Of a DNA stretch of 64,000 nucleotides, positions 22,651 to 36,640 are shown piece by piece. The translations under genes and the position numbers were made by a program. The notes below the pieces were generated by a model. It was given only the letters and a program-made list of their open reading frames with translations. It was not told the DNA's origin and did not search any database. The stretch's first letter is position 1; each line of letters opens with the position of its first letter. The DNA is from Phylloscopus collybita. Taxonomy: Eukaryota; Chordata; Aves; Passeriformes; Phylloscopidae. Where the stretch lies: contig JAJNNQ010000026.1 of NCBI GenBank assembly GCA_027886175.1, positions 12,767,501 through 12,831,500 on the forward strand. Reading direction: 5' to 3'.

Positions 22651-24780
22651 ACAGTGTGGTTACTTAATTGCTTCTTCTGTAGTAGTTTTATACTCCTCCT
22701 GTTCTGGATTTGTGTTCAGAAGCACCTGCTTATTATTCTTTATTATGCTCTTTGCAGGACAACAGCATCAGAAAGGTGTTTCCTAAGCAGTGCTGTGCTG
22801 AATTACAGAGCAGCAACTGCTGAGAGGGTGGAGTTTCAGCTCTGTCGGAGCCTCCTGCAGTCTATGGAAAGGCTCGTGTTCGCTGCAACTGAGTTTCATG
22901 GATGGGTGTGCAGAAGTAAGGCTGGTGGGGTTAACTTGCTGGCTTCGTGGGGAGGCTTTTGGTTGCCTGCACCGGCCCCTTAGAGCGTCAGCAGGCACGG
23001 TGTTGGATCGCTGCTGGGCTGCAAGCTTTAAAAAGCAGCAGCGCAGTGCCTCACCATGGAGAGAGTCGGGTGTCTCGCCTGCTGGCAGGAGCCTTGTGCT
23101 CTAGTGGTGCGGTTTGCAAAGGCAGATTTAAATGTCCCTGTGTCCCTTGCAAGGGACGTCCAGGAACGTGGGGGGAATTGCAACGTCGGTGTGGTTCTGG
23201 CTGCCTTTATGCTTGGGAGAGAAACTTGAAAAGAAATCTGCGCAGGAGCAGGGCAAGTGGGAAGACTGAGGATTTAATTGATAAGTGAAGCAGAAGTTCA
23301 GAAGAGGGGGTCTGTAGGCATACAGCGAGGAGGTTGCTAAAGTGCACTGCTAAGGTGGTTGGAAGATGCTGAGAAGAGAGGGTGTGAATGGGACCTTGAT
23401 GGCAGCTGAGCTGGAAGGGGGATGCTCTGGCTGCTTGGTCGAAGTGAGGCTGGGGACTGCTGGATTCAGTGCAACTGAGCTTGAGCCCCGCACTAGTGTG
23501 TGGTGGGGTGCCTGGACAGGTCAGAAGTGGGAATGAGTAGTAGGATGACAACAGGGACTTGGTTCTGAGCTAAAAGCAGCTGCTTTCTTCTGGGAGGGTA
23601 CCTGAATTGTGTGATGACGTTGAAATAATCCTAGTTCAAAGGGTCTTTAAAGCTGCTGTTCTATTTTGAGCTGAGTGAAGACTCCTGTTTAACACTAAAC
23701 AAGGAACTCCTTTTTAAAAAAAACGAACATACTTTTTTGTGTAATGGCTGGTTTTTGCATCTTCATGAAATAACTGCTGTAATCACAAAATGGCTTCGGT
23801 TTCCTAATGTTTTGTCTCTGGTGCTTTCTGTCCAGTTAATCAAGTACCGTCAAATCTTGTGTTTCTGCTAATTTCTACCTTATTTTTCATGCCCTGAATA
23901 TAGAGTTCCTCTGCAATGATAAGCTGTGTGATTAGCAAAATCACTGTACTCCTAATCAGAATGTATGGGTAACTTAAAAATTTTTGTTCATATTTCATTG
24001 TGAATTTTCCCTCCGGGACTGATGTAAGCATTTTTAGCCTGACCTTCATTAAGTCTGTGCGGGATGTGCATTCTGTATCTTTGCCGGAGTGAAAACATAT
24101 TGTAACAGCAAAGCTAGTAAATTCTGCAACTTCACTGGAGTGTTGCTTCTCCCAGCATTGTGATGGGTGCCTGTTGCTACTTGCTGGAGGCAGCCAGGGT
24201 GATTTATGTGCAACAATAGCCTTGTGTTTTGCTGAGAGTTGAAGTGCAGTTGCTATCGTGGAGATCCTAATCCTAAGACAAAAATAACATGGAAAGGAAG
24301 AAAACAGGTGATGTGATCAGTGATCACAATCAGTTGTGTGATATCTGTATCAAACATCTGCACTTGGAAGAGATTACCAGCATCTTTGCTGACCTTTCAG
24401 AGTGCTCCTGGCATGGTCTGTACCCAGGACTGGGCGTGGGCTTGGGCAGCAGTCAGACCAGCGTCTTCTTCCGTGATGGCAGCAGCTTCGGTGCTTTGCT
24501 CTGCTGGAAAGTTGGTGCTGCTCCAAATGGTTTCCCCCAGCAGGTTTCCCTCTGAAGTGTGGCAAGGACAGTGCCAAGGAACTGGTGCTGTGGGGAAGGA
24601 ATATGGGGATACTCTAGAGTACGGCTTTGGAAGGAGCCTATTGCTTGAGATATGAGCTGGGTTTGGGCTTTTTCACTTCTGTGCCTCCTGTTTGCGAAGG
24701 GGGTTGAGCAGAATAGGGCTGAGTGAGCACAAAGACGGCAGGGACACTGTTGCAAGGTTTTGCTGTGTCAGAGAGGCAAA
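22650..24780. other. Intergenic, no gene recognised
   Basis: Mixed-composition sequence downstream of OSTM1. Several open frames of 60-115 codons lack any family signature. No repeat was identified with confidence. Confidence 0.5.
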
Positions 24781-25345
24781 GTTGTGTCGAGTAAATGCTA
24801 ATTATTTTTTAACAATATCTTAATTAGTTGTGGCAGAAATAAGTTAAATACTTACATGAGCTCTAATCTTCCCCTGCTCCCATCTGAGGTGAAAATAATG
24901 GATTTTTTTCCCCAAATAATTATTAAAAGAAAGATACTCGCTAGTAGCTCAGTTGAATTTTTAACTTTTAATACTGAAAATTCTCCTCTGGTGCCAGCAC
25001 AGTAAGTATCATGGATTGCTGCAATTAAACCAGTGCATTAAGTTATTCATAATACTCTTTCTGGGCAGTGTTCCCACCTGCTTAATCTGTGCTATACAAG
25101 CGTTTATTAGAACTGACTGTTGAAAAACGCCAAGCTAAATCGGACACTAAAAAGAAAAAAAAAATTGAAAAATCAATATGATGCCCTAAACTGATTTAAT
25201 GTGCCTTTCCTCTTCAATAATCCTACACGTTACTGATTTATTTGCTGTAATGAACATGCCATTCAACCGAAACAAGATTAGCTGCTTAAACTGCCGCATT
25301 AAGCATGGAGCAACTTTAATGCTGCTTTATGTTTCATTGTAATGC
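24780..25345. promoter_or_regulatory. Candidate conserved non-coding element
   Basis: AT-rich, complex (non-repetitive) sequence is dense in TAAT/ATTA cores and contains a CTTAATTAG-type homeodomain site near 24822 and GATTA/TAATC motifs. It has no coding frame of note. Its texture resembles conserved developmental enhancers rather than decayed transposons. Conservation could not be tested. Confidence 0.35.
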
Positions 25346-28300
25346 TCAGCATTTACAGTGGTGTGACTTTCTCTCCTCTGTAACGAGTTTGTGTGAGAGT
25401 CACAGAAGGCTTCCCAAGTGGTATTTGGTTAAAGCATTTGAAATGGTAAATATGGCTTGGAGAGTTGCAATATGGCACCTCCTTCATCCAAACTTAAGTG
25501 GAACCAAACCAGTGAGCAGGATTAATGCACAAATTTATACCCTCTTCAGGATTTTTCCGGGGTTAACCATGAAATAAATGGCTTATGTCAAACTGATCTA
25601 GGTTAAGACGCAGAGAACAGCCACTGGCAATCAGAATCTTCCTTTGGACTTCATTCAAAAAATGTTTTTCGAGCATTTCAAAGAGTAGCAGTTTATTGTG
25701 CAGCATCAAAAAACACTGCAAGGAGTGGACATCGTGGCTTTGCATGGAAGAGTCCCAAGATAGGTGTGGTAAAGACAGAAGGTTTTCAAAGGAGTCTGTA
25801 GGAGGAGAGAGGGAAGTAAGAGTACAGGTATTTACACCTGTCCAGTATTGTGTAATATATAACAGAAAGTCTGTTCTTTTGCATAATACTGGGCAGGTCT
25901 GAAAAGTTTAAGCTCTCCAGTTTCCAAGTAAAACTGTGTTCTCTTCCAGCTATAGTGGCAAACTTCAACTGGGTTTGCAGCGGGTTTTGATTACTGTTTT
26001 GTTCTTTCCCTCTCTCATGAAAATGCTGTTTTAGAGAATTACCTTCCCTTCTAGTTGATTAAGAGGCAAGTTGTATTTGCTGGGGCATCTGCATATTCTC
26101 CATAGTTCTCAAAATTGCAATGAATTGTCTGTTTGCCATACAATGTTATGTTTCTTTTTCTTTGGAAGATTATGATGAGTTGCCAACATGTTTCAGCAGC
26201 TTTTTGGGGTCTTGGAGTCAAACTTAGGATATCAAACCCAGAGAAACGTGTTTCAAAGTATCACAGATGTGTGCTGAGTTGAGAACAATTACCTAAACAT
26301 GTAGAAATTATAAAAAAAAATACAGAGCATTTGCACTGTGATGGAGCAGGTTTTCAAATGCAAGTGATGGTTCTTGCTCGGGAAAGTGCACGTTATTTCT
26401 GGTGAATGCTGCTTTTGTCCGGAACATGGAATCAAACGTGATCTGGTAATAAGAGAGTTGAGGGATTGAAGGAAGCTGTTTCTGGAGGAGCAAATGCAAC
26501 CTGGAAGTCTGTTAGGGGCAGCAGCCTTACTTTGCATTGCTCCATTTAAAGATAAAAAACAAACCTGAAGAGGCTTTCAGAACACCTGCCTGAAGGGTGA
26601 GTGCTGGGATGCAAAAAGGGCTTGTGAGTGTTGGCAAAGATATTAATTTGCCACTGATATGACACTTTTTTGTGGAAGAACAGAATCTGAAGGTGAATAT
26701 GATGGAGTACCCTGAGGGGAACATGTATGCTTTGAGGGGAAAACTGTCCTCAGCAGCTGGTTTAAAATGGAGGAATAGTAACAGTCGTGTTTCTGTGGAA
26801 TACTTGTGTGTTTTTTCTTAATTAACAGGAGCCCTCTTGGCATTGTTTGCTGTTGCTGTCCAAATGCACAGATCTAAATGATGCTTGCATTTAGCCCCTG
26901 GGCTCTGGTCACTCCGTGTTACAGCAGGCTCAGTTCCTACTGCATAATATGCTTATTTTTTCTGCTACACAGATAAGCAGCTGCCTTTATTGCAGCCACT
27001 CACATGAGCAACTTTAGGCCCACTTATAAGCTCCCACAGTCATATTTTATTCAAAGAGGAAGTGATTTTGTGTGGTCTTCTAATTCACAGCGATGGAAGC
27101 ACTCGGACCGACCTGTTTGATGTCCAAGCATGCATCAGAAGAAGGAACAGTGAGAAGATAGTGAGAAGGAAGGAATGAGGGAGCAACAGTGAAACTGAGC
27201 AGGAGAAAGAAGGATTGAATAGTCCTGGGAAAGCCTTGGCTTGTATAATGGGGACTTACACAACGCGTAACCCAACCTGACCCTGACCCCGCAGTGCTCA
27301 GGACTATATTTTTACTAAGATTAAGCTTTTTTTTTTTTTCTTTTTCCTGGAACAATTTTATTGGCTTTTACCTTGCCTCTTGGCTGGCATGGTCAAAGCA
27401 AGCTTGCCTGTTTTTATCTGTGGTATTTATCTGCATCCTCCACGAGTGGTGTAGCAGAGGCTGCTTTGGCCCAGCAGCTGTGTGTGTGCCAGCCTTGTTA
27501 GGGAGCATGTGGCTGTCTCACAAAGGGTTGGGTAGTGAGGAACCACTCCAAAAATCAAGCAGGTGAAGGGGCCCACCATGCCTAGTTTCTTTATAGGGTT
27601 TCTCTCTCACTTTCCTGAGGAGATTGTGTGCACAAGCTGATCCCCAGTGACTGGTAACAGGGGCAGATTTCTGCATCTTACACATTCAGTGCCCACTTAC
27701 TTCTGTCCAAGTGAAAGCAGCTCTCTCTAGTAAGAGGTCAGAATTAACACCATGTGTCCTGTGCTTTCTGACAAGAATGCAGATGGAGTATAGCTCTGGG
27801 ACAGGGATCAGGCTTCCCCCTTGGGCTTAGGGGTCTATCTCCAGATGGGATGGCTGCCCTGCAGCGCACACCTTGTGTGCAGGTAGGCAACCTCAAGGAA
27901 AAAGCATACACCAAAGTGCTCTGCCTGATCTCTTACCTTCTCAATGTTTTTGCTGCTGCCATGTCTAGAAGCCTGTAAGCAAAAAGGACACATCACAGGG
28001 ATTTGGATACATGGCCTCTCAGCACAAGGATGCCAGATGTGACCCGTGTGCTCTGCGCTTGAACTAACTCTTTTGAATCAAGATCTTGAAGGCACTTAAG
28101 CTGGGCAAACCCATGTTTACTTCTCTGTTCTGGTTTCTATTTCTGATAATTTTGACTCAAGATCTGTTTTTTTTCCCCTGAAAATTTATGCTCACACAGC
28201 TGCAATAGCTCAGTAAAAGGAACAGCACCATTCTTTATGTGACTGGGGCAGAAATCAAGCTGTGAGTTATCTTCATGGTCTTCTGTTACGAAACTCACAT

Positions 28301-30800
28301 ATTTTTACACTGGAAACTCATTCTGAGGGGACAATAAGCATAAGCAGCATGAATAGAAATAGAAGTAACAGAAGAAGGTGTCTAAAATAGATACATATAT
28401 ACATATATATATCCATATTTCTTTTTCAAGTGCACCTTCCTGATTTCGGAGTACATTACTTCTTAGCTCCTCTGCCATGGGTCAGACGAGCTGTGAAGTG
28501 GGGGTGCACAGATTCTACTGTTCTTGTTTCCAGCATCTGACAGGGGAGATGAGGTAAAAAGGAAAAAATGTAGAGATTGAGAGACTAAGAAACCCCATCT
28601 TACTCACTGTTAGAAAAAAATGTATATCTGCTAGAAGGGGATAAAAAGAGCATAAATTCCTGTCAGATGTGCCTCTTGTGCAAAATGACTAATTAAATGA
28701 CATTGGTATCTTAAAAATAGACCTCGCTTTAATGGGAAAACATTTTAGAGGTCATTTAAAAAGAAATCAAAACCCCAGGAATGATGAAGTAGGTATGACT
28801 GCCTGCATGGGCTTTGTTAGTTCTTAGAAGTAAATCTCATTTTGGGGACAGCTTTTAAGAAGAACAGTAAAGCCTGGCTCACATACAATAGCCAGGCTCA
28901 TACAAACCAGTGTGGGCCAGGGCTCACAAAGGGGCTGCAGAGGTCAGAAAACAAGTGCTGAGTGGTGAGTAAATGAACTCAACCTCTCCTGAGCCTTGGG
29001 CAAACCCTCCTGCCGGCGTGGAAGCAGGAGCCTTTGCCGGCTCCCTGCATCCAGTGGCAAACCTGCACCTGGAGCCCAGAGTGGCCAGGCAGGTCCTGGC
29101 TGGGGGAGCAGCTTGGCACAGTGCAGGAGCACAAGACCCCAGGCATCTGTAATTTCCAGGCACAGGCTTTGGGCTGACAACTGCCTAAGAGCAGTGCCCA
29201 CTGAAGAACACAGGGGTTGCTGCAGAGGGTCATTTCTAGTCCAGGAGTCTGTCTCCAGTGTGCCTGCCAACTCTGGCACTGTGGGTAGGACTCATCATTT
29301 TTTGTTCACGGTTTCTATGTCCGCTGGGTTTTCCTAAACCTTTGCTGTGTCACTTCTGCAGTTCCTCCAGTAGCACATATGCCCCAAATAACTGTTTGTC
29401 ACACCATGTGCTCAAACACCTGCAAGATGCGATTTCTAAAAATTAGTTTATATACTGAAAACATGAAACGGATTAATGCAAAGGGGAAACGTTTGATCTC
29501 TTTCACCAAATAACCACATCAAAAGCTCTTTTCAACGCCTTTTGTTGAAACATATAAAAGTCATGAACTCCTTGGCTGCTAGCCAGTACATCAGAGCATT
29601 GCCCGGTGTAAACTAATGTCACTCTGTCAGTCTCCAAGGACATGAACTGACTCCTGCCACGCTTGGATGAAGCCTCCAGGGATTAACAGGGTGTTTGTAT
29701 GACTGGTAACACTGTATGTTCTGTACTGAAATGAATGAACGTGTATGAAAATCTGTGGTGTATTTGAGAAGCTAGCTCCTGAAGTACAGCAGGTATTATC
29801 TCCAAGAGGAAGAGACTGACAGACTGTCTATCTTTGAGGTGATGAACAAGAAAGGAAACGACATATTTTTTTTCTAAAAACTTGGGTGTTTTTATTCAAA
29901 ATGACACATTGTTCCAAATACATCAATTTTTTATTTCTTGGTGTTTGCCAGGAAAGGCTACTCCCCAGTAAAGGAGAAGTTCTCTTTTGGTTTTGTTATA
30001 ATAACATTAAAACTCAGTTATGGGGAATTTTCCACCTCTTTACCCTGAGCTGTTGGTTCAAGGAGAAAGGAACAGGTTTCCTACTTTAATATTTCAACCT
30101 TCAGAGCTTTTCCTGCTAATTTGGAGGGGTACTGAAAATGAAAAAGTTAAAATTATGAGAGTGCTTTGCAACTGCAATGTAGTTTATTACCATGAACAGA
30201 TAATGGAATGATCACTTGGTAAACACCAAGCAAGCCAAGAAGGGGTGCAGCAGGAAGAAGTTTATGGGAGAGGTTAGCATTGATGAGTTTACAGATCCCA
30301 GAACACCCACAGTGACTAATTGTGCTCACGTGCTGCCAAGTCTGGGGCTCACTGACCAGGAACCTCTGGGGAGCTGCAATGCCAAGGAAATCACTGCTGA
30401 AACAAGCAGACGTGGAGGGGAAGCAGGAGCTCCTAGAGGTGCATGGTTCAGTCAGGACTGGGTGTGTCAGCAGTGTTCCACTCAGGGCAGGACAGCTGAC
30501 ACAGCTCCTGGAATCTGCAGGGTGGGAAGAACTCCTCATTGGGTCCTGTAAGCAGCTTCCTCTGCTTGCTTTTCACATAAATCCTCAATTCTTCCCTCTA
30601 GTGCTTCCTGGAAGTGTTTCAGCCATGTCCATGAGCAGCCCTTCACTCGTGAACACCCAGGATGGCTTTAAAGATTCATCTGTCATCACTCTAGTGATTG
30701 TTTGATTCCGGAATCATGGCCCTTTCTTCAGGCAGGCTATGAAATGAATCCACATCTCAGTAGTGTTATACTTGTCAAATTCATACTGGTCCTCCTCAAA
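25345..30800. other. Intergenic, no gene recognised
   Basis: No coding family was recognised on either strand. Short AT repeats occur (about 28390-28415). Small AT-rich, motif-rich patches near 26950-27060 and 29450-29560 look regulatory but are weaker than the neighbouring candidates. Confidence 0.5.
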
Positions 30801-30802
30801 AT

Positions 30803-30920
30803 ATCACAGAATACTTGAGGGTGGAAGGGACCTCTGATCTGATCCCCCTGCTCATGCAGGACCACCCAGAGTTGTCCCAAGGCGAGTCTCTGCTGAGCTT
30901 CTCAGTTACCTGTTTTTTGC
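30803..30920 (-). mobile_element. CR1 LINE 3' end fragment (antisense)
   Basis: The sequence ATCACAGAATACTTGAGGGT followed by GGAAGGGACCTCTGATCTGA is the reverse complement of the avian CR1 3' tail, which normally ends in GATTCTGTGAT-type octamer repeats. The element is truncated, as nearly all CR1 copies are; the internal boundary is uncertain. Confidence 0.7.
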
Positions 30921-32720
30921 AGGGATACCTCTGAAAATGAACCCAGCACTGTGGGCCTGATATTCCTGAGTCTGAAAGGTTTTCAGCCTGCCAGTGGCTG
31001 ATTTCTTCCCAAGGGATGATTTCTCGGGAGAGTTTTTCTTTCAAGGACAATTTCTGTAAATAACTTATGTTCTCAAAATAAATCTGTACAGCTGTGCTGA
31101 TTGTGTTTCTCTTGTTCCACCAATGGGACTGGAGAGGTGTTGTTCCCTTTTACCAATCCTGTAAAGTCTGTATTGGAACACCTTATAAAAGGTACTAAAA
31201 ATCAGACAATAAAGCCTTCTAATTTTCTTCTGCTTCAAACTGGAGTCAAGCATCTCTATTTCGTGGCCAAGTGCAACACAGCACCCCTAGGAAGGTGCTG
31301 AGAAAGGACTGCTGGGTGTCAGATCCCATGCCCTGCTCCTTGCTGGGGCAGGATGGTGCCCAGTAATCCTACAAAAACCTCTTCTTGGCCAGTCTTTGTC
31401 CTCCGGGGGCTGTGGCTCCTCCTGATGCTGTGACACTCAACTGGCTATTATAAACAAGGGATGGCTAAAGTTGTGTTCTTTACATGATATTTCAAGAAAA
31501 AAAGCTCTCAATGAATAACTGGGCAAGCACATTCTGGGCTTGGCTTCCTGGGGGAAGCAAGCTTGTGTCTTAAGGGGTTTGAATGCAGGTTATGACCTTC
31601 TACATTTGTAACTTCTTGGCAAATCTTAATCAAACTGGACTCTCCCTCAAACTGGAGGGAGAACATACAAAGAGACAGCAGTTCCTACAAGTTTCATGAT
31701 AAGGGCTGCTGAGGAGAGGAAAGAAATCACCTAGAAATTATCCCTCAAAGAGGTGGCGGCCTGACCTCACCATTGGTTAGCCATGACAAAATTCCACAGA
31801 CAGAGCCTGTGGAATTTTCCCAGCTGCAGGGAAAGCTACAGCCAGACTTTGCACCTTCCTGGGCAGCTCAATCAATTGATCATGGGGTACAAATGTGGCT
31901 TTGTTAGTTCCAGTCCTTAAGGACTACTTAAGCCAGCCTGCTAGTTCTGCTTTACTCCCCAGTCTTTCTGTGCTACACTGGCAGCCCTGGGGCCCTCCTG
32001 GTCTAGGCACAGCTGCCAGACTGATGAGAGGGCAAAATAACCACCTCAAGGCAGTGGTGGAAGCACCTCTCTTCAGTAGAACCTCAGAAAGCTGTGATCT
32101 GTATGTGCCTACAGTGCTGACTACTGCTTCTCAAATACAAGAGGATTTTCTTTTCCCCTTGGTACCAAGGAGTTTTGTGCTGAGTTGACTGAATAAGACT
32201 TTCCAGCAGAATAATTTCCATGAAAGATTAGAAAGTCAAACATTTCTTAGGATCTCTATCATGTCTGAAATCTCTTTATCCAACACATGAATTACCTTTT
32301 TCCCTTTAAACTGATGCATACACCAAAGCTGAACTCAATTCCTTCATTCTCAGCTGTTGCTGTTTAGCTGCTCCCCTCTCTAAAACTTTTTATTTACTAT
32401 TTTTTTAAGGTGAGAGCCTGAGAGAGGTCAGCTGGAGCATAAGTGCTCTGCTTTTCCCTTTCATTAGCACAAGTGATGGCTACACAGGGATTTCAAATTT
32501 GTTTCAGCCCTTACTGGGAGTTCTTTGCAGCTTGAAGCAGGGATTGATTGCCTGTGAAGAGGCTCTGTGGTAACAAAGGCAGAAGTCAGGCAGGGAAGGT
32601 CTGACATGTGAGCTGTCAGAGGTGGTGTCACTGCCAGCTGACCCATCATAAGACTGCCGGGAACAGCCAAAGGGTGCCCTGCTCAGGAGGTTCTAGTGCC
32701 CTGCTCCCTGCTAGTTTGTG
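30920..32720. other. Intergenic, no gene recognised
   Basis: I see no supported gene or repeat family in this stretch. Confidence 0.5.
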
Positions 32721-33160
32721 CTTGGAAACAGATTGACTAACATAATAGAGTGATTTTGTAATCTGTCATAATACCATAAGCTACAGATCCACAGACTTTG
32801 ACCCCTCGCAGGTATAATGAGCTCCTTTATTCAGCTGCACATGCTCTCTCGATGGGGGAGAGAGAGGGGGGCTTTTTTCTAATTATATATCCAAAGCATA
32901 TGTTTTGCCCAGAAACAAAGCATTATATTCATTAGTGAAATCCTATAAGCTTGGCTCTTTTTATTAGCCAGTTAACTAATTGACAGTTAAGAACATGTAT
33001 TAATATCATGGTGTAACCATGCAGTCACTTAATCTGACAGCTTTATTAAAATCATAGCATTGCTTCTCTAAGTTGCTACAGTGAAGGGCTGTAGCATTTG
33101 CATGAGAAACACTGGTGTTTTGAGATATAAAGCTCAGCTGTGGAAAAAAAATCAACATAA
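32720..33160. promoter_or_regulatory. Candidate conserved non-coding element with octamer
   Basis: AT-rich, non-repetitive sequence has many TAAT/ATTA cores, a reverse-orientation POU octamer ATTTGCAT (33096-33103), and TTGACAG/CTGACAG motifs resembling TALE-homeodomain sites. No coding potential is visible. It lies midway between OSTM1 and SEC63. Enhancer function is inference. Confidence 0.35.
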
Positions 33161-35398
33161 CAACACACAAAGACTCAGCCTGGTGTTGGTCTTTGTTAAT
33201 CCTTTGTCAGAATTGGAGAAGAGCACTAAAAGTCCTTGTATTGATCTTTAAAAATCTGCTCAATCAATTTAAAGTAGGTTTTAGGAGCCTACAAAAACAT
33301 TTGTTAGTTCATTATCCTTTTTTCCTTACTGCATCAGAAAATTGTAGCAAAATGCAGAGCACTGCACATCTGAAATAATGCAAAACTCTGGGTGCAATTT
33401 GGGCAGGAGGTGTGTGCCACACCGGGGACAGGGGGAGCACGAGTACAACTGTGGATGTGGCACTGAACACAGCCCTTCCATTTGCTATGGTAGTTTAAAA
33501 AGGTAAATGGCCTGTAAGTAGAAAAGCTTAGAAAATAAATACTGGTAATGAAATCAATGTCATCACAGTGTGATGACACTGTACAAATCAATCTTACATC
33601 TTCACCTCACCAAAGTAATAACTCTCTATAGCAGCCCACATTCAAAAAGGTTGAGGTGGCAGATTTTTGTCATGAAGTGCAGTGCTTTCATGAGGAACGA
33701 GAATAAAAGCTCTACAGAATCACATTATTCCTTTCATTATGCTTGCACAGCCCCTGCATCTGGTTTACAGATCTTTGTTACCTGGTGTCTGACATATAAG
33801 ATGGAGAATACAAAACATCTCTCAGTTTGTCAGACTGATAGCAACAGAGGGGAAAAAAAGGAAAAAAAATGGAGATCAGTGAAGGAAAAATAAACATGAA
33901 AACACGTAACGGTATTTTTACCAATCTTTACTTCATACAGATTGACAGACATCATGGTGGAAAACCCAAAAAGCTTTAAAATGCTCCCCCACACTGAGCG
34001 GCAAGGCTGCCCAATGTGGGTATGCCTTCCCTGTTGCAGCTGTGAGAGCTGTGTTTGGCTGGGCTGGAGCTACTGTGCATTTACTGGCCTGATGTGAACC
34101 ACTCTGCTTTATTCATAGCAAAGATGTGCATGTCCCCATCCCTGCTAGGCTGGGCTAAATTGCTCTGATTCTGCATTCCCTGCCCTCTGCATGTGAAATG
34201 CCCATGACCATTATTTTAGCTCAGCAAGCAGAGGACCAGAGTCCAGCACCAAAGGCCTTACAAAAGAGGCTTCACCCCCTTCATTTATGGAAGACTTCCC
34301 ATTTTTTGCCATGGGCAGCATTGAAGTGAATGTCACAGAACTGTGTAGCCAGACTGATCCCACAGCCAATTCCTGTTGTGTGAAAGATCTCATCTGGAAT
34401 GGTTGGGACCAAGGGGAAATTACCTTGCCTGAAGAAGATGGATCTGGGCTGGACATTTCTGATACAGAAGCAGAAAAGTCAAATTGTCTTCAAGCAGTTG
34501 TTAATTATACTGCCACCAAGAAGCCTGTTCATGGAAAATAAAGTAATTTTTGGAAGCAAAGAAATCTCTCAATGAGAACTGGGCTGAAGTCAGTGGGTAC
34601 ACATGAATATGAGCACCCACTGGTGCTTTCACTGGGCAGAGGGTAATAGAGGAGAGCACATGAGCCTTGCCACCTCCTGAGTCCATTGTCCCTTTCTCTG
34701 CTATATCTGTCTACCTATCCCATGCTAGGGATGTTCAGGGGTATGTCCTAGCCTAGCTCTTTTAGTATCCACCCATGGATCTATTGTCCACCTAATTCCT
34801 TAGTCAACTTGCTGATACCCTTTGACTCCCCCAGCTTTATGTAGCTGCCAGCAACAGAAGTTCTCTGCCATCAGCCTAACAAATGCCTTTTAAACCAAGC
34901 TCCTACTTGTTTTCTCCAGTCTTCCCCATACTGATGTTTGCTGATGCAATATTTGTGAGTCACTCTTCCACCTGGCTGTTGCTGCCAAAGCTCTGTAAAC
35001 CTCCAACATGTCATTTCTCAGCCACCTCCTCTGCAGAACCCCAGCCTGCCTCTTTGATCCTTGTAAGATGATCTTCAGATGATCTCTTTGATCATTTCAG
35101 TTGCCCTTTCCCATCATTCCTCTAGTTCTACATACAAGGTCAACAGGGGCCTGCTCCAGCCACCAGTGGTAAGTGTAGATCAGTTCAGCCAGTAGGTACA
35201 ATTTTAAAAGTCCCTTTTATTTTTGCCATGACATCTATTCAGATTCAATTTTAATGAAAAAGAATTTTCATCCTTTGCCTTCTGAAAGGTTCATCTAAAC
35301 CCAGACAATGTTGCCCCTTAAAGCAATAGACAAAGTAAATCAGAGAACTAATTAAAAATCATAAGTGAAAGCTGATAAAAACTCTCTCGAAGCCAAGA
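33160..35398. other. Intergenic, no gene recognised
   Basis: An 84-codon + strand frame at 34287-34541 has no recognised family and no surrounding gene structure. Nothing else is supported. Confidence 0.45.
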
Positions 35399-35720
35399 TG
35401 AGTCTCTGTGCATAGTATTGGTGACCAGTGACAGGACCTGATGGAATGGACTGAAGTTGTGTCAGGGGAGGTTTAGTTCAGATATCAGGAAAATATTCTT
35501 CACCCAGCGGGTGGTTTGGCAGTGGAGCAGGCTCCCCAGGGAAGTGGTCACAGCACCAGCCTGACAGAGAGCAAGAAGCGTTCAGACAACACTCTCAGGC
35601 ACATGGTGGGATTCTTGGGGCTGTCCAGTGCAGGGCCACAAGCTGGAGTCTATGATCCTTGTAGGTCCCCTCCAACTTAGGACATTCTCTGGTTCTAATT
35701 TATGATTTTTTACATTCATG
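35398..35720 (+). mobile_element. CR1 LINE 3' end fragment
   Basis: Sense-strand CR1 3' region. Recognisable CR1 phrases appear in order: GGGGAGGTTTAG, AAAATATTCTTCACCCAG, GGCTCCCCAGGGAAGTGGT, TGATCCTTGTAGGTCCCC and TCCAACTTAGGAC, ending near the tail. It is 5'-truncated, with scattered substitutions that show it is an old copy. Confidence 0.88.
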
Positions 35721-36640
35721 GTTTAACAACTATTTGTTGGACAAATCTTGCACAGGTAGCAACTAGGCAATGGTGTCAGTGTGAATTTTTCCTGCTCACT
35801 GGGAGCATGATTGCAATCATAACAAACAAAATGTCAGGGAAAGCCTCTTTTAAACATTCAAATGACATCCGTTAAAAAAACCCCCAGCCATGGTGAACAG
35901 ATGGCTGCTGTATATTGGAGTAGACTTGTGGGAAAGACCATAATATCACACTTCCCAAGCAATTTCTGAGCAGCAGAGGAGTAAGCAATACCTCTAATGC
36001 CAAATCAGAGGTAAAATGAATTAGGTGGTGATAGCCCTTGAAAAAGAAAAGGTATTTTGTGAGTTTCTGTGCAAAGACCCATTGGAGCTCTAAGCTTCAT
36101 AATCAGCTTGGAAAATAGTTTAACCCACAGGAATCTTTGTGACTTACTTCTGTCTTCCTGAATTTGCAAGGTCAACTATCAAAACAGATATAATTTGGAG
36201 AGCTTTGAGTCACAAGCAGTGAGCATAATTTACAAATTATTTTCTGTTTCTAAAGGCAGAGCTATTGAATCATTTTAAGGTCATGTTTAACAATACTGCA
36301 TAAAATAGTTAATTTAAACAAAAAAAAAAGGGAAACTCAGAGGGGAAAAAGGGGGGTGTGGACTTTTCAGATAATCCACTTACTGCATCTTTGTTGTGCC
36401 TATCCTCATAATACCCCTGAGTCCCAGTTGCTGGATTTAGCTGTAACACTTACCAACTTCCAGAGGAGCAGCAGCCGTGCTCCAGCTTTCATTGCTAATA
36501 TTCCCGGCATTAGTGCCCTGTGAAGCCCTGTGGCAAAGCCTGCACCTCCTCAAGGCACGGGCTGCTCGTGGCTGCTCCCTGTGTGCAGCTGGGTGAAAGG
36601 CAGAGAAAAGGGGAATGAGCGAGAGAGAGACAGAGACAGG
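35720..36640. other. Intergenic, no gene recognised
   Basis: Unique-looking sequence with no supported gene. It ends at a tetranucleotide microsatellite. Confidence 0.5.

Noticed and set aside
34287..34541. 84-codon + strand frame with protein-like start
   Set aside because: Isolated, no recognised domain, no supporting splice sites or poly(A) context strong enough to call a gene.
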